From: Coriolopsis trogii
Taxonomy: Eukaryota; Basidiomycota; Agaricomycetes; Polyporales; Polyporaceae
Assembly (NCBI GenBank): GCA_020543525.1
Contig: JAHYIO010000005.1
Location: 682,001 to 746,000 of the forward strand
Length of the DNA: 64,000 nucleotides
Direction of reading: 5' to 3'
Below the pieces are notes generated by a model. That model had not been told where the DNA came from. It did no database searches and saw nothing but the letters and a program-made list of their open reading frames with translations. This document shows positions 1-12,672 of this stretch, one piece after another (within the stretch, counting starts at the first letter, position 1; each line of letters opens with the position of its first letter). A program made the translations under genes and the position numbers.

Positions 1-3000
1 CTCTCGCTGGCTCGATGTGTGTGCCGGAGAGCGACTGGCCCGCTGCGAACTCGTCGACATGGATCTGTCACTGGCCTCCACGCGGTATAAGAGTCGAGAG
101 CGTAATCGATGGTGACCGGGTGGCGGTGTGTATCACTCTCCTCGTCGTTCCTCGGGCAGTGCTCCCAGGCCCCTCCGTCGTCTCTCTCTCTCCACACAGC
201 AGGCGCGGGAGAAGCCTTGCGGACGAATTTCAATGCACAGCACGCACCGCTTTCGCAGCCTTGAGGGACGTTTGGTTCGTATCGACTAGAGGCCGCGTGC
301 GGGGTGTTTGGTAGAATGGACGGAGGCCTCGGCTCGGTGATGTTATAATATATGCTGACGTCGGGTGCGCGCTTGGCCCATGAAATGGTTGATGTCTCGG
401 AGCGAGAGCGTGAGAGACAGTCGGACTCGAGACGGGACGAATAGGCTGGAAGGAGATGTAGGATGTGGTCGACGTCAAGAGCGTGCGTAGAGGCGGGTCA
501 CCCGCGGCGTACGATGGCGCATTTTGAGGCGTCGAATATTCATCACAAATGCACACATTCACAGACAACTCTAATCCAATGCTAATACAGTGGAAATCCT
601 GCATATCTAAACCAATACCACGCCGTCAGACAGCTTACCTATTGTGTTATCAGTATTAGTAAAGCAGCGGGAAATGCCACAGAAACTCTGCTGTCCGGAT
701 GAGCCATTGATAACCCCTGGCCCACATGTAAGAAATCAGGATAGGTTGTACAGGCAACCTATAAGTACCGGATTAGTTATGCAAATCTTCCGTGCTCTTG
801 CATTGCATTTAGGATGGATATATGCGTCGTACGCCGTGCCTGCTCAATTTAGGTCATACAAGCGAGTCTAATCATCTCAGCATATACATACCGAGATCAT
901 CGCCTCCCTGCTCGCATTCGACACGAATACGACCAACACCCGGTCTCATTACACGTTCGGCATCCCCTCCCATTCCGTAAGTATTCTCTCCTTCCGACCA
1001 CCCACTCGTAGCCGGCACAACACCAGACGGCCGCTCGAGGGCCTCATCTCCACCGGCATCGATCCCTATACGCGTCAGATACGATCCGATCCTGCCACGG
1101 TGCCGACGGATCGGACTCGATCGCTTCGTTCATAATCTTGTGGTCCCTTGGCGAAGGGAGTGCAGATGCCGACATGCTGAGGTGCCATCATTGGGCTAGA
1201 TTCCTATATGCGGACGCGTGAAAAGACACACGGCCGTGATGATGTCTTGACATTGAGGAAGCAAAGGATGCGATAGACCCACACGGGCGCATGGGCGTAC
1301 ATTCTTTATGCTCAAGCCTAGGGTCGTATGTCGATCAACATCGAGCGGTACGCCCCAGATCTCAAATCCTAGATCAAGTCGCGAAACATCCCGATCCCGT
1401 TCAGCCACAGCCACGGAGCACGTTACAACCACGCACCTTCCCCGCACCCAGCTCAAGAGCGCGTAGCGCATATTCGTGCCCCCTCTGGGCCAAGGTACTT
1501 AGGCACTTGCGCCCCGCCGGTAAACCTAAACTCTGCTTGAAGCCTCTGTTGCTTGTGTGCACTTCCCAGCTAAATACTGCCGGCATGGAGTCATCCGCAC
1601 CTTCGACCGCTGCGACATCGATACCGTCCGCGCATGCTCGGCGATATCTACACCATCACCTGACCGTCCGCACTCGCAACTAGTCAGCTTCGTTCCCATA
1701 ACGACGGCCACACTGACAGATACGAGACAAAAACGCACACAGAGTTATGTCACTTCCATCAACTGGCAGCCGTCGCCGTATTTTGAGACTTGCGCGTCCT
1801 GAGCGAAGGCGGCATCACATCAGGCGAAAAGCCACACCAGTGTTTTCTTCCCACATGTTTTCTCCTTTCACGGCAGATCAACAGCGGTATCCTGCGCGGG
1901 GACCCTAATGCCTTGTTGACGATTCCCCTACACTTCGGGAAATGGTAAGCCTTACTTACGAAGGGAATGACGGGCTTTGAACAGAATGGCTTGGTGAATG
2001 GTCAGCTGAGGTACATTATCTAGGTATAGGAAAACATCATCTCATTTGCGGGAAAAGAACTCGCCTTTCACTGCGTAGTTTTTTGCCTGATGCACGTCGC
2101 GTCATATCCGAGCCGCTGGAGTACTTGCGGGGATGAAGCTCGCATCATGGTAGTGCAAGGAACAGGCGACAGCTCGGGTTCTGTCTTGACAGACCTATTT
2201 GCGGCGCGAACGTGCCCGGGGCCCCTGCCAGAGTGCGTGCTGTTATCTGTGAGACATGAGACAACAGGCATAGAGTTTGGAGCCGGTGGCGCTATATCCC
2301 CGGAGCATGATGTTCATTTCGCCCGACGCAAACAGCAGCTGAAACACGGAGCGATATACAGTGTACTATGGGACAGCAGACGCACCTCAACGGCTGCTCC
2401 GAGCGAATTCGTTATGGCGATAGATAGAGAATTTAGATGGCCGTTCAATGATCTTCGGGGTGGCACGTACGATCTGACTGCGAGTTGCCGAATGTTGATT
2501 GGTGCAAGACAGTCGGCTGGTGTGATGCCTAAGACCGCGCGGGATGTCGCCACGTTCAGGGTCCAGGGCCGTCAAAAAGCGACAGTCCGCGGGAATTGAC
2601 CTGCGCCTGCGCCAACGTAGGAGCGCAACCGCTACATCCACAGACAGAAACCATCGCGGATGAAATTCGCGGCCGTTCCGGAGTTGTCGTCGCTGGAATA
2701 GCAAGCGGAGACAGCGGTGTGCCATTCGGTCTATTGCGACCGATATCAGTGTCATCAATTGACAGCAAGAGGACCAACGTTGGCTTGAGACGTCGTTTAT
2801 ACACTGGACAGCGACATGTAGCCTAGTCCAGATAAGGACCGCAAGATGGAAGGCGCAAAACGCACACAGAGCAGCCTCCTTCTTGTCGTCGGATTACAAG
2901 CAGACTGATGAGGCGCCGAGATATTCTTGTACCCATCATCGAGCAACAGAGGGCCACAACAGATCTTTTTGCGAACCGGGCTAGTCATTGAAAGGTACCG

Positions 3001-4295
3001 GGCCTAGCCATGAACTGTGGGTGCATGCGCAAGGCTCCCGAACATATCTTGCTATTCGCGCCCATCCATGATGCATGCACTAATCAGTCGACGACCAGGG
3101 GCAATGTATAACATCTGGTTCTTGACTTACTCACTCAAGGGTCGACCCGGTTTTACTCGACAACACGCTCTAGCCAGCATGTGTTGGACTTGATTTGGAC
3201 TTGATACAGCGGCTGGCGGGTGGTGCCAGACGAAGACCATGACGCCATCTTCATATCCGAGTGAACCGGATGTCTGTGTATATATGTGTCTCTTGAAAGG
3301 AAGGCGGACGGGGACTGTTATTATGTTTGGTAGCTATATGCGGACTGGCTCAACCAGAATGAGCAAAGACAACTCCGCATGCTTGCGACCGTAGGGCGGG
3401 CTCCGGTATTTGCGTCGTTTTCGGGATACATGCGACATACATTCGCATTGGCGGAGCAGACGGAGGCCGAGGACCATGTACCCACCCATCAGCCAACAAA
3501 AAACCACGCATATAGTCAGACTTCTCACTTACTAATTGCGATAGAGTTGCTATTGACATGAGAACGTGGCCGTGCTTTATTTCTAGTCCGGCCCAGCTCA
3601 TCGGCACTTGGTACCACGGTGCGGACGATGCCTTGAGATGCGAGTGGCATCGGAACGCTCAGGTTAAACGAACATTGGCAGTTCACACTATGTAGATGGA
3701 GATGTTGCTTGGCCGTGAACGATGGTATATGCATGCTCACCACCGCACACGGGATGTTGGCGCTGCTTGTGGTCAACGTTGCCTTGGTTGCTGCAAGATG
3801 CCGATGGTCCATCGGACGACCAGTGCTGCATCAGCGTATGTCCTGTCATATGATGAAGCCTCACCTAAGTTCCGTACGCTGCGATATTCCCGTCTGCGGA
3901 ACTCAGATTGCTGCTTTCTGAATCTCCGTCATTTGCGGATAGATGCTGCTCGGCGCTCCGTGATATCGAGGGGCGTCCCTGGTTGCTCCCACATTCAGTA
4001 GATGAAGACAAGAAGGACGACCTAGACCCTTGCGTGCTCACGGTCACCCAAAGAATAACTAATGCGTGTATGCGGCATGGACACTGAGTTTGAGAGCTGT
4101 TGGTGGTCGTGAGGGAATGCGACAAGATGCATTCAGTTCGGTAGACGCCTGGTAGGTGCATCGGCATTTACCGAGATGGCCAGCGCTAACGTGTCCCAGT
4201 GACGATGCGAGCAGCTAAGACTTGGGTTGAACGTGTACTAACTCTGAGTGTGTCTACATACAACCGGCGACATATCTAACCGACCAACCCGGACT
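1..4295. other. Left flank with no supportable gene
   Basis: I see no conserved protein motif and no convincing exon series on either strand here. The longest ATG-started open frame (about 2090 to 2599, plus strand, 169 codons) has no recognisable domain, signal peptide or splice structure. The last few hundred bases probably hold the promoter of the SPC1 gene that starts at 4296. Decayed gene remnants cannot be excluded. Confidence 0.5.
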
Positions 4296-4820
4296 ATGAG
4301 CGACATTCTGCAACAGTATCTTGAGGGCAAGATTGTGAGTACCGCCAAGCAGCACTCGTGCAACACTTGACACCTGTTATGCAGGACTTTGAAGGTCAGA
4401 AGCTCGTTGAACGGTGGTCGAGGAATACCTTGGTAGTAGCATCGGTGTGTTTGCATTGTCCTGCTATGAAGGTTACAGATCTGATACGTGCTATGTCTAT
4501 GATAGATTGTCTCATTCATCGCTGGCTTTGCTGCACAGTCTCTGCGCGTACTCTTCGGTGTGTTCGCAGCATTTGTCGTTGGATTGAGTCTGGTGAGTGT
4601 AGTGTTCTTCCTTCTGCACCTTTGCCCTTTCCATACGCGAGCCTGGATTATCCTCCCCCACAATGACAACCAAATGTGCAATTTGTGTCTTCTTTGCGTC
4701 AGCTTAATACGTTCTAGACTATGTGTACTGACTGTTCCGTCGCACACACAGATCGTCATTCCACCATGGCCAGTGTACAGACGCCATCCAGTGAAGTGGC
4801 TTCCAGTGAGGGAGAATTAG
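4296..4820 (+). CDS. SPC1: Signal peptidase complex subunit 1 (SPC1, 12 kDa subunit)
   Basis: This is the small non-catalytic subunit of the ER signal peptidase complex, which removes signal peptides from secretory proteins. Four exons (4296..4334, 4385..4444, 4506..4592, 4752..4820) give 84 residues. The N-terminal [12 protein letters not shown] motif is the family hallmark. Two membrane helices follow, starting near residues 27 and 45, and then a short C-terminal tail containing [16 protein letters not shown]. Length is close to the roughly 95 residues of the yeast protein. All introns are GT-AG; the third is the longest at 159 nt. The ATG gives the expected short cytosolic N terminus. Identification rests on motif recognition. 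Confidence 0.92.
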
Positions 4821-5360
4821 TAGGGACGCAAACTTGACGACTTCCCGCGTCGTGGTGAGAGTTTCCATGAACCCGGCTATCAGTCTGCTCGGATTTCATT
4901 TAACTATGATATCCGTCCTCGGAATGCTCTCGTATATGAGTGTTGCGCAAGGTGCTCCTGATCACTGTTCGTGTCGGGTGGTAGTCCCTTCCACAACCAC
5001 CGTGTCCGCCTCGTATTGGGCGTGGGGCATATGTCGGAGTTTCTATCCGCTACCGTGCGTTTTACAGTCGAGCATGAGTGTCTGACGCTGTTCCCGCCCA
5101 TCGAAGCCCGCCCACGCCTTGTTGTGACTCTACATAGTTAGCTCTTTTGTATGCTCATAATACTCCTATACATGACGTTGTAGAGTATTGTTCGTCGTAA
5201 GGCACGAAATGGACGGGAAGCAATGCTGAGCGGAATGCTGGATTAAGGCGCTCAATTGTCCCGTGCGCGGTCACATAACTCCTCTATCAACCTCCACCAC
5301 CGCCGTTTGCAAAGTCCTCCACGTCGTCCAACTCGTCGTTGCCGACCGCTCTGCGGGTAT
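4821..5360. promoter_or_regulatory. Intergenic region and presumed 5' leader of the Kin1 kinase gene
   Basis: No gene is seen. Two very short upstream open frames precede the kinase: ATG at 5209 ending at 5226, and ATG at 5223 ending at 5246. If the transcript starts upstream of them they could lower kinase translation. The transcription start is not visible, so this stays a suggestion. Confidence 0.3.
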
Positions 5361-8300
5361 ATGGACGCATATCCGACCGGGCTTTCTCCCTTCCAGAATC
5401 AAGAAGGCGTCCCAACTCCCACCCACGGCGGCATGGTCGCTGGCCCCGAGTACGACGTCCCCATTACCCAGAAACCATCCACGACAGAGACGACAGCGAA
5501 AGGAAGACAGACTCCGCCAATGGAACGCACAGAGAGGGCGGAGAGGCAGGTGCAGGCTAGGCCCTCCTCGACAAGCCAGAGACCACGTCCAGTGTCGATG
5601 CCACCTCAGTCCTACGCCCCGCAGAATGGAGACCGTGATCAGAGATACGACGACGCTCGCCCCGGACGTGCAGAAGCAGGCTCGTCTAGCAAATCGCGCA
5701 GCGGGACGCGGATACTGGGAGACTACACGCTGAGCAAAACCCTTGGGGCGGGAAGCATGGGCAAGGTGAAGCTCGCACACCACAACATCACGGGCGAGAA
5801 GGTGAGCAGCCCCTGCTGGCGTTCCTGTCGATTTGGGAACGTAACGTTTGGCATTAGCTCGCGGTCAAGATCCTGCCCCGTGTCTCTCCCAACGGCTCAG
5901 CAGCTGCGCCTTCGTCTGACGCGGCTGCCAAGCAGGCGTCGAAGGATGCGTCGAAGGAGATAAGGACCCTCCGGGAGGCCGCGTTGTCGATGCTGCTTCA
6001 CCACCCATACATCTGCGGCATGCGCGAGATGATCGTGCACCAGCACCACTACTACATGGTGTTCGAGTACGTTAGCGGCGGCCAAATGCTCGACTATATC
6101 ATCAGCCATGGTCGTCTTCGGGAGCGTGTTGCGCGCAAGTTTGCGAGACAGATAGGAAGCGCGCTGGACTACTGCCACAAGAACAACGTCGTGCACAGAG
6201 GTATGTTTGTCGTCATTCGATAGGCGGTGTTTTTGTAACAGATAGTCTCTCAGACCTGAAGATCGAGAACATCCTCATCTCTCATTCTGGCAATATCAAG
6301 ATCATAGATTTCGGTCTCTCCAATCTTTACAACCCTGTCGACCATCTCTCGACGTTCTGCGGTTCGCTTTACTTTGCCGCCCCAGAGCTCCTGAACGCCA
6401 AGGTTTACACCGGTCCGGAAGTTGACGTCTGGAGTTTTGGAGTGGTGCTGTATGTGCTGGTGTGCGGAAAGGTGCCGTTTGATGACCAAAGCATGCCTGC
6501 GCTGCATGCCAAGATCAAGCGGGGATTGGTGGAGTATCCGGTTTGGCTCAGTGCAGGTGAGTCTTCGTCTCCGTGTCATCGCCGTTTGCTTACTCATGTG
6601 TGTGCACAGAATGCAAGCATCTCCTCACCCGCATGCTTGTCACAAATCCCGCTGCGCGTGCGCCGCTATCAGAAGTGCTCAGTCATCCCTGGATGACTCG
6701 TGGCTGCCGTGGGCCTCCTGATTCCCATCTCGTGCATCGTGAGCCACTGCGCGCGGACGAACTCGACCGAAACGTCATCAAGGGCATGAAGGGTTTCGAG
6801 TTTGGCACGGACGAGGAGATCGAACAGAAGCTCATCGAGGTCTTGGAATCGGACGCGTACTACCGCGCGGTCCAGCACTGGGAACGCAAGCGGATGTCGA
6901 ACGGGCGCAACGGTCACTCCCGCTGGGGGGAATCATTCTCCAACTCGTCGCTCGCTATCTCGCATGACGGAAGCTTCTCCACGAGCACTACCAAGGTCGA
7001 CCAGTCGCCGTCTAAGAAGTCGAAGCGGTTTTCTGGCTTCGACTTCTATCGCCGCAAGCTGTTCTCTCCTTCGTCGTCGCCACCCAGCACGCCTCTCGCA
7101 AACTCTCCACCAGGCTCGCAATCTCATCTTTCAAACTCATCTCTCCTCGAGTCCAGCCGTGAACCTGCTGATCCCACTTATGGATTCCACCCACTCATCT
7201 CCATCTACTTCCTCGTCCGGGAGAAGATGGAACGCGAAAGAGTGTACGGCCCTGGTCACTTTGCTAGCTCTCAGCTGTCGCTTGAGTCGAGTTCGCGTCC
7301 CGACGTGCTTCCCGCCGACGTGCCAGTACCTCCGCCGACGTCCGCAAAGCAGCTCTCTCAACCGTCCGTTCGCAAGCGTGATCCTCCTATCGGTAGCAAG
7401 CCAGACTACAGCATGCCGCTTCCCCGCCTCCCGGCGCCGGAGACATCGCACTACTCTGGTCTCTCGTACGATGTCACCCCGGCAACTCCGTCTCCCACTA
7501 CGTCCACCTTCCCTCAGCCCCGGGCGCGCGATGCCGCGCTGTCGCCGCCAAAGGCCGCAGCGGCTCCTGGGTCGCCCGCGTTGCCCAAGACCGTCGCGGC
7601 ATCCCCTGCCCGGATGTCGATGTCAATGTCGATGCCACGCGAGCCGGCGAACACCGCGCATCGCCGGAGCCACAGCCTCAGCCAGCGTCCGAGCGTGCGC
7701 GGCTGGCATGGCATGTTTGGATTGGGCGGGCCCGACGAGGTAAGCGAGCACGGCACGGTCCGGCCGCGGAAGGATACGCTCGAGCCACCCCGGACGGCTG
7801 GGCCAGAGCTCACGTCGTTTGCGGAGAAGATGGACGCCAGTCGGGACAGGGAGGCGCGGGAGCGGGAGAGCGAGGAGGAGCCACGGACGCCGTTGGTGCT
7901 GTCGGCGGGTGCGACCCTTGTCCGCAAGTTTGGAAGCATCCTTGGCGGGCGCGGGGACGACTCCAGACGGTCTGCGACGCCCACGAAGCGCGGTAGTATC
8001 CTTACCAGTTTCTCGCCCCGGCCATCTGGGGAGGGTGACATGCTGGAGAAGGAACGGGAGAAGGAGCAGCCGAAGAATGGCGTCCAGTTCACCGCTACGC
8101 CAAACGAGAAACAAGATGCTGAGGATACTGGGGGAATCACGCAGAGCCAGAGTCAGCCTGTGGGTTCTGTGCACCGGCGTGCTGCGACTATCCTCGATCC
8201 CTCGGGGCGCTCTACTCGTCATGAGCGGAGGAGCAGCACTGGGGCAGCGTTGATGTCTGGCGTCGGTGGCACTATCGGACGCCATCGCAGACCCTCGACA

Positions 8301-9357
8301 GGCAACTCGTACACATACTCGAAACCGCTTGGTGAGCGGCTCTTTGGACGGACTGACGAGGAGGACGAACAGGCTGCGCACGCCGCGAATGAGGAGCCGC
8401 CTGGTGAGGATGGTGCCGGTGATGCGGCTCGGGAGGAAGAGGAGTCGCAGGATGACAAGGAGTTCAAGCCCGTATTCTTGAAGGGTCTGTTCAGGTACGT
8501 TCATCGTATGATCTCTCTCGATGGCCATACTCATTGCTGTGTAGTGTTGCGACGACTTCCACAAAACCGCCCCAGCTCATCAAGGCGGACATCAGACGTG
8601 TTCTTGACCGGATGCAAGTGCAATACCGTGAGACGAAGACTGGGTTCGAGTGCATCCACATGCCTTCGATCGATGTTTCCTCAATACAGCCACCTGTGTC
8701 GTCACAACACCAGAAGCGCCCATCAACGAGTTCGCATGAGGACAAGCAACGCACTCTCACGAAGAAGGCGTCGAAGCGTTCGTTTGGGATGAGGAGCAAG
8801 GAACGAGAGCGGGAGCAGCAGCCGAAGGACAAGGAGCTGCCCAGTCGGCCATCCGGAGGCACGACCTTGAGCACCACCGCGAGCAGTGCGTCCTCGTCGT
8901 TCTTCCACGTTTCGTCCTCCAACGCGCATACCGCTACTGTCGAAGCCGCACGCTCTGGGACGCTCGAAAACCTCGCGGCCCCGCCTGTCGAAGAATCGCC
9001 AGGGTCGCAGTCGCCATCAAAGGCCAAGACGCTGCCACCTATACCCCACGATTTCGCAGCAGCGCCAGGGACCCCGGCGAGCCCGCAGGCGAACCTGGCA
9101 TCGCCATTACCGACGGGAGAGGTGGACCCGTACGTGTTCGATCGCATGGGTGCGAACTCGCTCGCTGTGCGGTTCGAGATAAATGTTGTGAAGGTACGTG
9201 TGTGCGATAGTGGTTCATGTCGTGACCGTGCTAATGGTTGTGACATTGACAGGTCCCATGGCTTCCGCTGCATGGGATTCAGTTCCGAAGACTAGGCGGG
9301 GACGGTTGGCAGTATCATATGCTAGCGCGACGGGTGTTGACGGAGCTGAAGTTATAA
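5361..9357 (+). CDS. KIN1: Kin1/PAR-1/MARK-type serine/threonine protein kinase with C-terminal KA1 domain
   Basis: Predicted cortical polarity and exocytosis kinase of the Kin1/Kin2 (MARK/PAR-1) family. Exons 5361..5801, 5858..6200, 6254..6556, 6610..8494, 8545..9193 and 9253..9357 encode about 1241 residues. The kinase domain begins near residue 118, with glycine loop [11 protein letters not shown] lysine near 151, HRD at 260-262, DFG at 280-282 and an activation segment [13 protein letters not shown] typical of Kin1. A Ser/Ala/Lys-rich insert of about 25 residues lies between the AVK strand and helix C. A long low-complexity Ser/Pro-rich linker follows. The last 40 residues match the KA1 membrane-binding domain ([20 protein letters not shown]). 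Start uncertain: 5361 is the first in-frame ATG, with another at 5433. The family length is about 900-1100 residues, so this one is slightly long. Confidence 0.92.
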
Positions 9358-10140
9358 CAATGACTTGACGTCTGGTGGTCACGATTTCCCCTCTCCTGAT
9401 GTTCTGTTCGTCCTGTTTTCTGTATGTTTTCACGGTTTTTTGCCTTACGGTCTCCCGTTTCCCACTAATCGCAATCGTAGTACATACTGGCGTCTTGGTA
9501 CATACCTTACGGGATACTCAGCGCCTTCAGTTCAGGTCCAGTTCGAAGAGCTTCGTTTCCGCAACTCTGGTCGTTGCTCCAACGGCCAACTACTAGTTGA
9601 GACTAGACCGCCATGTCTTTCGTTTTTTGCCTTCACTTCCCCGTTTGCCCCATTCGCCTGTTTGTCTCACGACTGTGAACGCGCAATCCTCGTATCATGC
9701 TGCTACGTACCACACACCTACCACTACCTACGACACCTCCGACAATCCGACACTCCCATAAGTTGTATGAATGCTATACCGACACGGATTTTTCGAGAGT
9801 TTTCCCGGGCGCTCCGAAACCACCTCCCTCCGTTCCGGCCGGTCACTTACCCCGGATCACACCACCCCACAGTTGCTGTATTAGCTGCTTTTGAGGTACT
9901 GGTGCGTACACTGATTATATAAGATTGCGGCCCTGGGGACCTTCTCCTGTGATAAAGACGGAACGTGTCCCAAGCAGAAGGAATCCGCGAGTCCCAAACG
10001 GACGCAATAATCAGACGCAATCTTGGACGTCGGTGTATAAGCCGTCCGACAACGGAGGCAATAGCTATGCTGATTGTATGTGTGATGACATGTGGATTCG
10101 CTTGGGCCAGAGATAAGCTGAGTTGCCGGCGGTAGAGTCA
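9358..10140. other. Intergenic region between kinase and F-box genes
   Basis: No gene is supported. The first part is probably the 3' UTR of the kinase gene and contains T-rich stretches. The end leads into the TATA box of the F-box gene. A 185-codon open frame at 9365..9922 begins at a non-ATG codon and shows no domain. Confidence 0.4.
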
Positions 10141-10150
10141 TATATATAAG
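10141..10150 (+). promoter_or_regulatory. TATA box of the F-box gene
   Basis: TATATATAAG lies 100 bp before the ATG at 10241, a usual distance for fungal TATA promoters. It favours the ATG at 10241 as the start. Confidence 0.55.
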
Positions 10151-10240
10151 GGGGGAATCGCTTGGCTCAGCGCTGCTACAGTCCCCACATCCCTGGTGAC
10201 TGGACACTCGCAGACCTCGGAGAGCGCCGCGCACCCCGCG

Positions 10241-11557
10241 ATGTCGATGAACGAGTGTCCGACGGAGCTGCTGGAACTGTTCGTGGAGCAGGTCTCTGAC
10301 GACCAGTCTGCCCTCCGGAGCCTCCGTGGCGTAAACAAGACGTTCTATGTGCTCTCGACCCCAGAGGCGTTCCGGACGGCGTATGTCACGAACAGGGCAG
10401 AGTCTACGGTGGGGTTGAGGTCATTGATGGAATGTGGGGAGCTGGCCAAGTATGTCAACAAGATCGTGTTCCGATGGACTGACGGCGATGGCGACAGCGA
10501 CGGTGCCGCTTTTCCTCAAGGTAGTAGGGTAGACTTCGTACGTTTTGTCTTATCGCCCATTCGCTGACTTCTTGTCATCCCCGCAGGTGGACCTAGTGTC
10601 ATACAGATATCCCTCATAAACGTCTTCGCGCGGCTGCACCGGTTCTCGTCCCTCGCCACGCTGGAGTTGTGTTTCTTCCCCAGGTCGTCCCAATCGGTCG
10701 CCGAGTGTGAGAATGCCTCATTCGTGGAGAGCGTCATCCTGCAATCGCTCGTGTTGAACAGGACGCTGCCGCGCATCCGCACTCTGGTCCTCAACAACCT
10801 CGTCCCCTTCCCGGCAGCTTTCTACGAACACACCGGGTTCGCACGCCTTCTCGCTAATGTCGAGGACCTTCGCATCACAGTGCACGGTATTGGCAATATC
10901 CACGCTCCCGGCCAGGATGCACAGGAGCTATGGGCTTGGATGTGGCAGGAGATCGTGCCCATCCGTTTCCTCGTCCCGCCTCGACGCCAGCTGACGTCGC
11001 TGGTGCTCACGAGTGACCAGCCAGTCGGACGCGCCCCCCTCGTCGACCTCTCAGGGCTTTTCTACCCCGCCCTGCGCCACCTCGAGCTCGGAGGCATGAC
11101 CTTCTCGAGCGCGCGGCGGATGGAGGACTTCATTGTACGTCATGGCCGCACGCTCACCTCGCTCGTACTCGACTCGTGCCCGATGCACGTCGAGCTCGAC
11201 CCTCCCCAGCCCCCGACGCGGACGTGGACGGACGTATGCGATCGGTTCAACGAAGAGCTCCATGCGCTTGTCGACTTGCAAATTCACCTTCGCACTCGCT
11301 GGGGGCTCGATGACATGTCGCGGACCGGGCAGACGAGGCTCACGTATGAACCGTCCATGACTGGTTTTGGGTATGCGCGGGGGACGTACCGCGTCGACCT
11401 GGAGGACGCCGATCGGCCTGCGATGGATAGGCTGTTTGCCACGGTCCATGCAAGGAAGAGGCGGATGCTGGAGGGAACATGGGACGTACCTCCGTTGCCG
11501 GAGGCTGCACTTCAAGAGGAGCCTAGTCTTGCGCCGTTTATTGTTACGATTCACTAG
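10241..11557 (+). CDS. F-box domain protein
   Basis: Probable substrate-recognition subunit of an SCF ubiquitin ligase. Two exons (10241..10520, 10587..11557) joined by a 66 nt intron encode 416 residues. Residues 1-45 resemble an F-box: NECPTELLELFVEQV, then a conserved Leu-Arg-Gly-Val-Asn-Lys (LRGVNK) helix. The remainder has leucine-rich stretches (for example LRHLELGGMTF), as in the many agaricomycete F-box proteins with degenerate leucine-rich repeats. Substrate unknown. The start is the first ATG downstream of a TATA box; ATG 10247 is an alternative two codons later. These genes form large, fast-evolving families, so no orthology is proposed. Confidence 0.75.
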
Positions 11558-12235
11558 ATACGAGTGGCAGAGCCTAGAGGCCGCAGGAATCGGTCATTGT
11601 GGTTTTTCCTTGATAACTGGAGTCGAGAGACAGGTTGTTCGTCTATGTTCTATGAGCGAGTTACAAATGGAATTTGTTCACCTACCCAGCACTCGACACT
11701 GAGACGGCCTATGCAGCTTGTTGGAAGCTGCCTGTCTGAGAACATGCTTGAGATCGAATGCGCCAGAGTCAGAGGCACGGTTAGCAGGATATTCCGAGTC
11801 GGAACTTACATCCTCCTTCTCCGTAAGTCACATGTCAGACATACGAGAGTTACAATTTAATCTTCGCAGGCGTTGATATCCGTTGTGCACGACATATATG
11901 TGCATCGTGCACTGTCTCGACGTCGTAGTTGTAGTTCAGCAGGTTAGCGACCATTTCCGGGCCGTGTCGTGGCGAGGGCACAGCCACTAACTACTGTCGT
12001 ACCAGCGCTTGATCACCTGAAAGTTGGTCTTCACGCGCACGACTGTACCATGCCTGAGACGCGGCCGAGCCCAAGATGAACGGCAAACTCATAAACATTG
12101 TTCACTTCCATCGCTCACTGTATCTTCAATTGGCTTACGACTGTCAGCTAGGCTTCGTTGTATCCCGTCTTCATCGGCTGCTGTGCGGTACCAGTGTGCA
12201 CTGTGTGGGAGCCTTGGGACGGCCTATCGTCAGAC

Positions 12236-12323
12236 TCGGGCGGGCTTGCACAGCATCTATACGTACTCGAGCATGAACATCTCAACTGCAGACGTATTCC
12301 GGGCGGCGAGAATCCCGCCCGAA
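12236..12323. promoter_or_regulatory. Paired GC-rich inverted element shared with the SDR-2 promoter (copy 1)
   Basis: TCGGGCGGGC at 12236..12245 faces its near inverse CCCGCCCGA at 12314..12322. The right half sits in the 20 bp string CGGCGAGAATCCCGCCCGAA (12304..12323). The same string and the same pair, spaced 66 instead of 68 bp, recur at 21661..21746 upstream of SDR-2. This suggests a binding site for a shared regulator; CGG-rich inverted sites are typical for zinc-cluster factors, but that is inference. Confidence 0.5.
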
Positions 12324-12585
12324 GTGGCTACTTCTTTTTTAGGTCGCGGTCCCGCGGGAGTCATTGATGGAAGATATGCAATACTTCCACAAGACCGGTA
12401 CCCTAGCCGGGACGAAATGGTGAGTTTCTCCCTAAAGCAAGAGTTGCTTGTTTGGAGCGATGTGACTTACTCTTTGTGCAGGCAATTGGAAAGAGTGGTT
12501 TGTCAGGAGGTGCACAGGCGTCGGGAACCGGGATATGGGGACAGTGTCTCGTCAACGAGCTGTGTGGGCCATGGTATGAGTATGA

Positions 12586-12594
12586 GTATAAGAT
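12586..12594 (+). promoter_or_regulatory. TATA-like box of SDR-1
   Basis: AGTATAAGA about 80 bp before the ATG of SDR-1. All five intact SDR genes in the window have such an element 60-90 bp upstream. Confidence 0.4.
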
Positions 12595-12672
12595 CACCCA
12601 GCGTCGTTCTGCTCTACCAGTTTTGAGCCACTCAGGTTTCAGCACACACCTCAACCCCGGCACAAATTCAAG

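Larger units (their letters stand above)
11558..12672. other. Intergenic region upstream of SDR-1
   Basis: No gene is supported. The region holds the promoter of SDR-1, including a repeated GC-rich element at 12236..12323 and a TATA-like sequence, both listed separately. Confidence 0.45.

Noticed and set aside
2090..2599. 169-codon ATG-started frame on the plus strand
   Set aside because: No domain, no splice structure, no promoter signal; length is compatible with chance.
7623..8564. Long minus-strand open frame opposite the kinase linker
   Set aside because: Arises from GC-rich third positions of the kinase exon; no conserved motif.
9365..9922. 185-codon plus-strand frame after the kinase gene
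   Set aside because: Starts at a non-ATG codon, Cys/Phe-rich without motif, lies in the likely 3' UTR.
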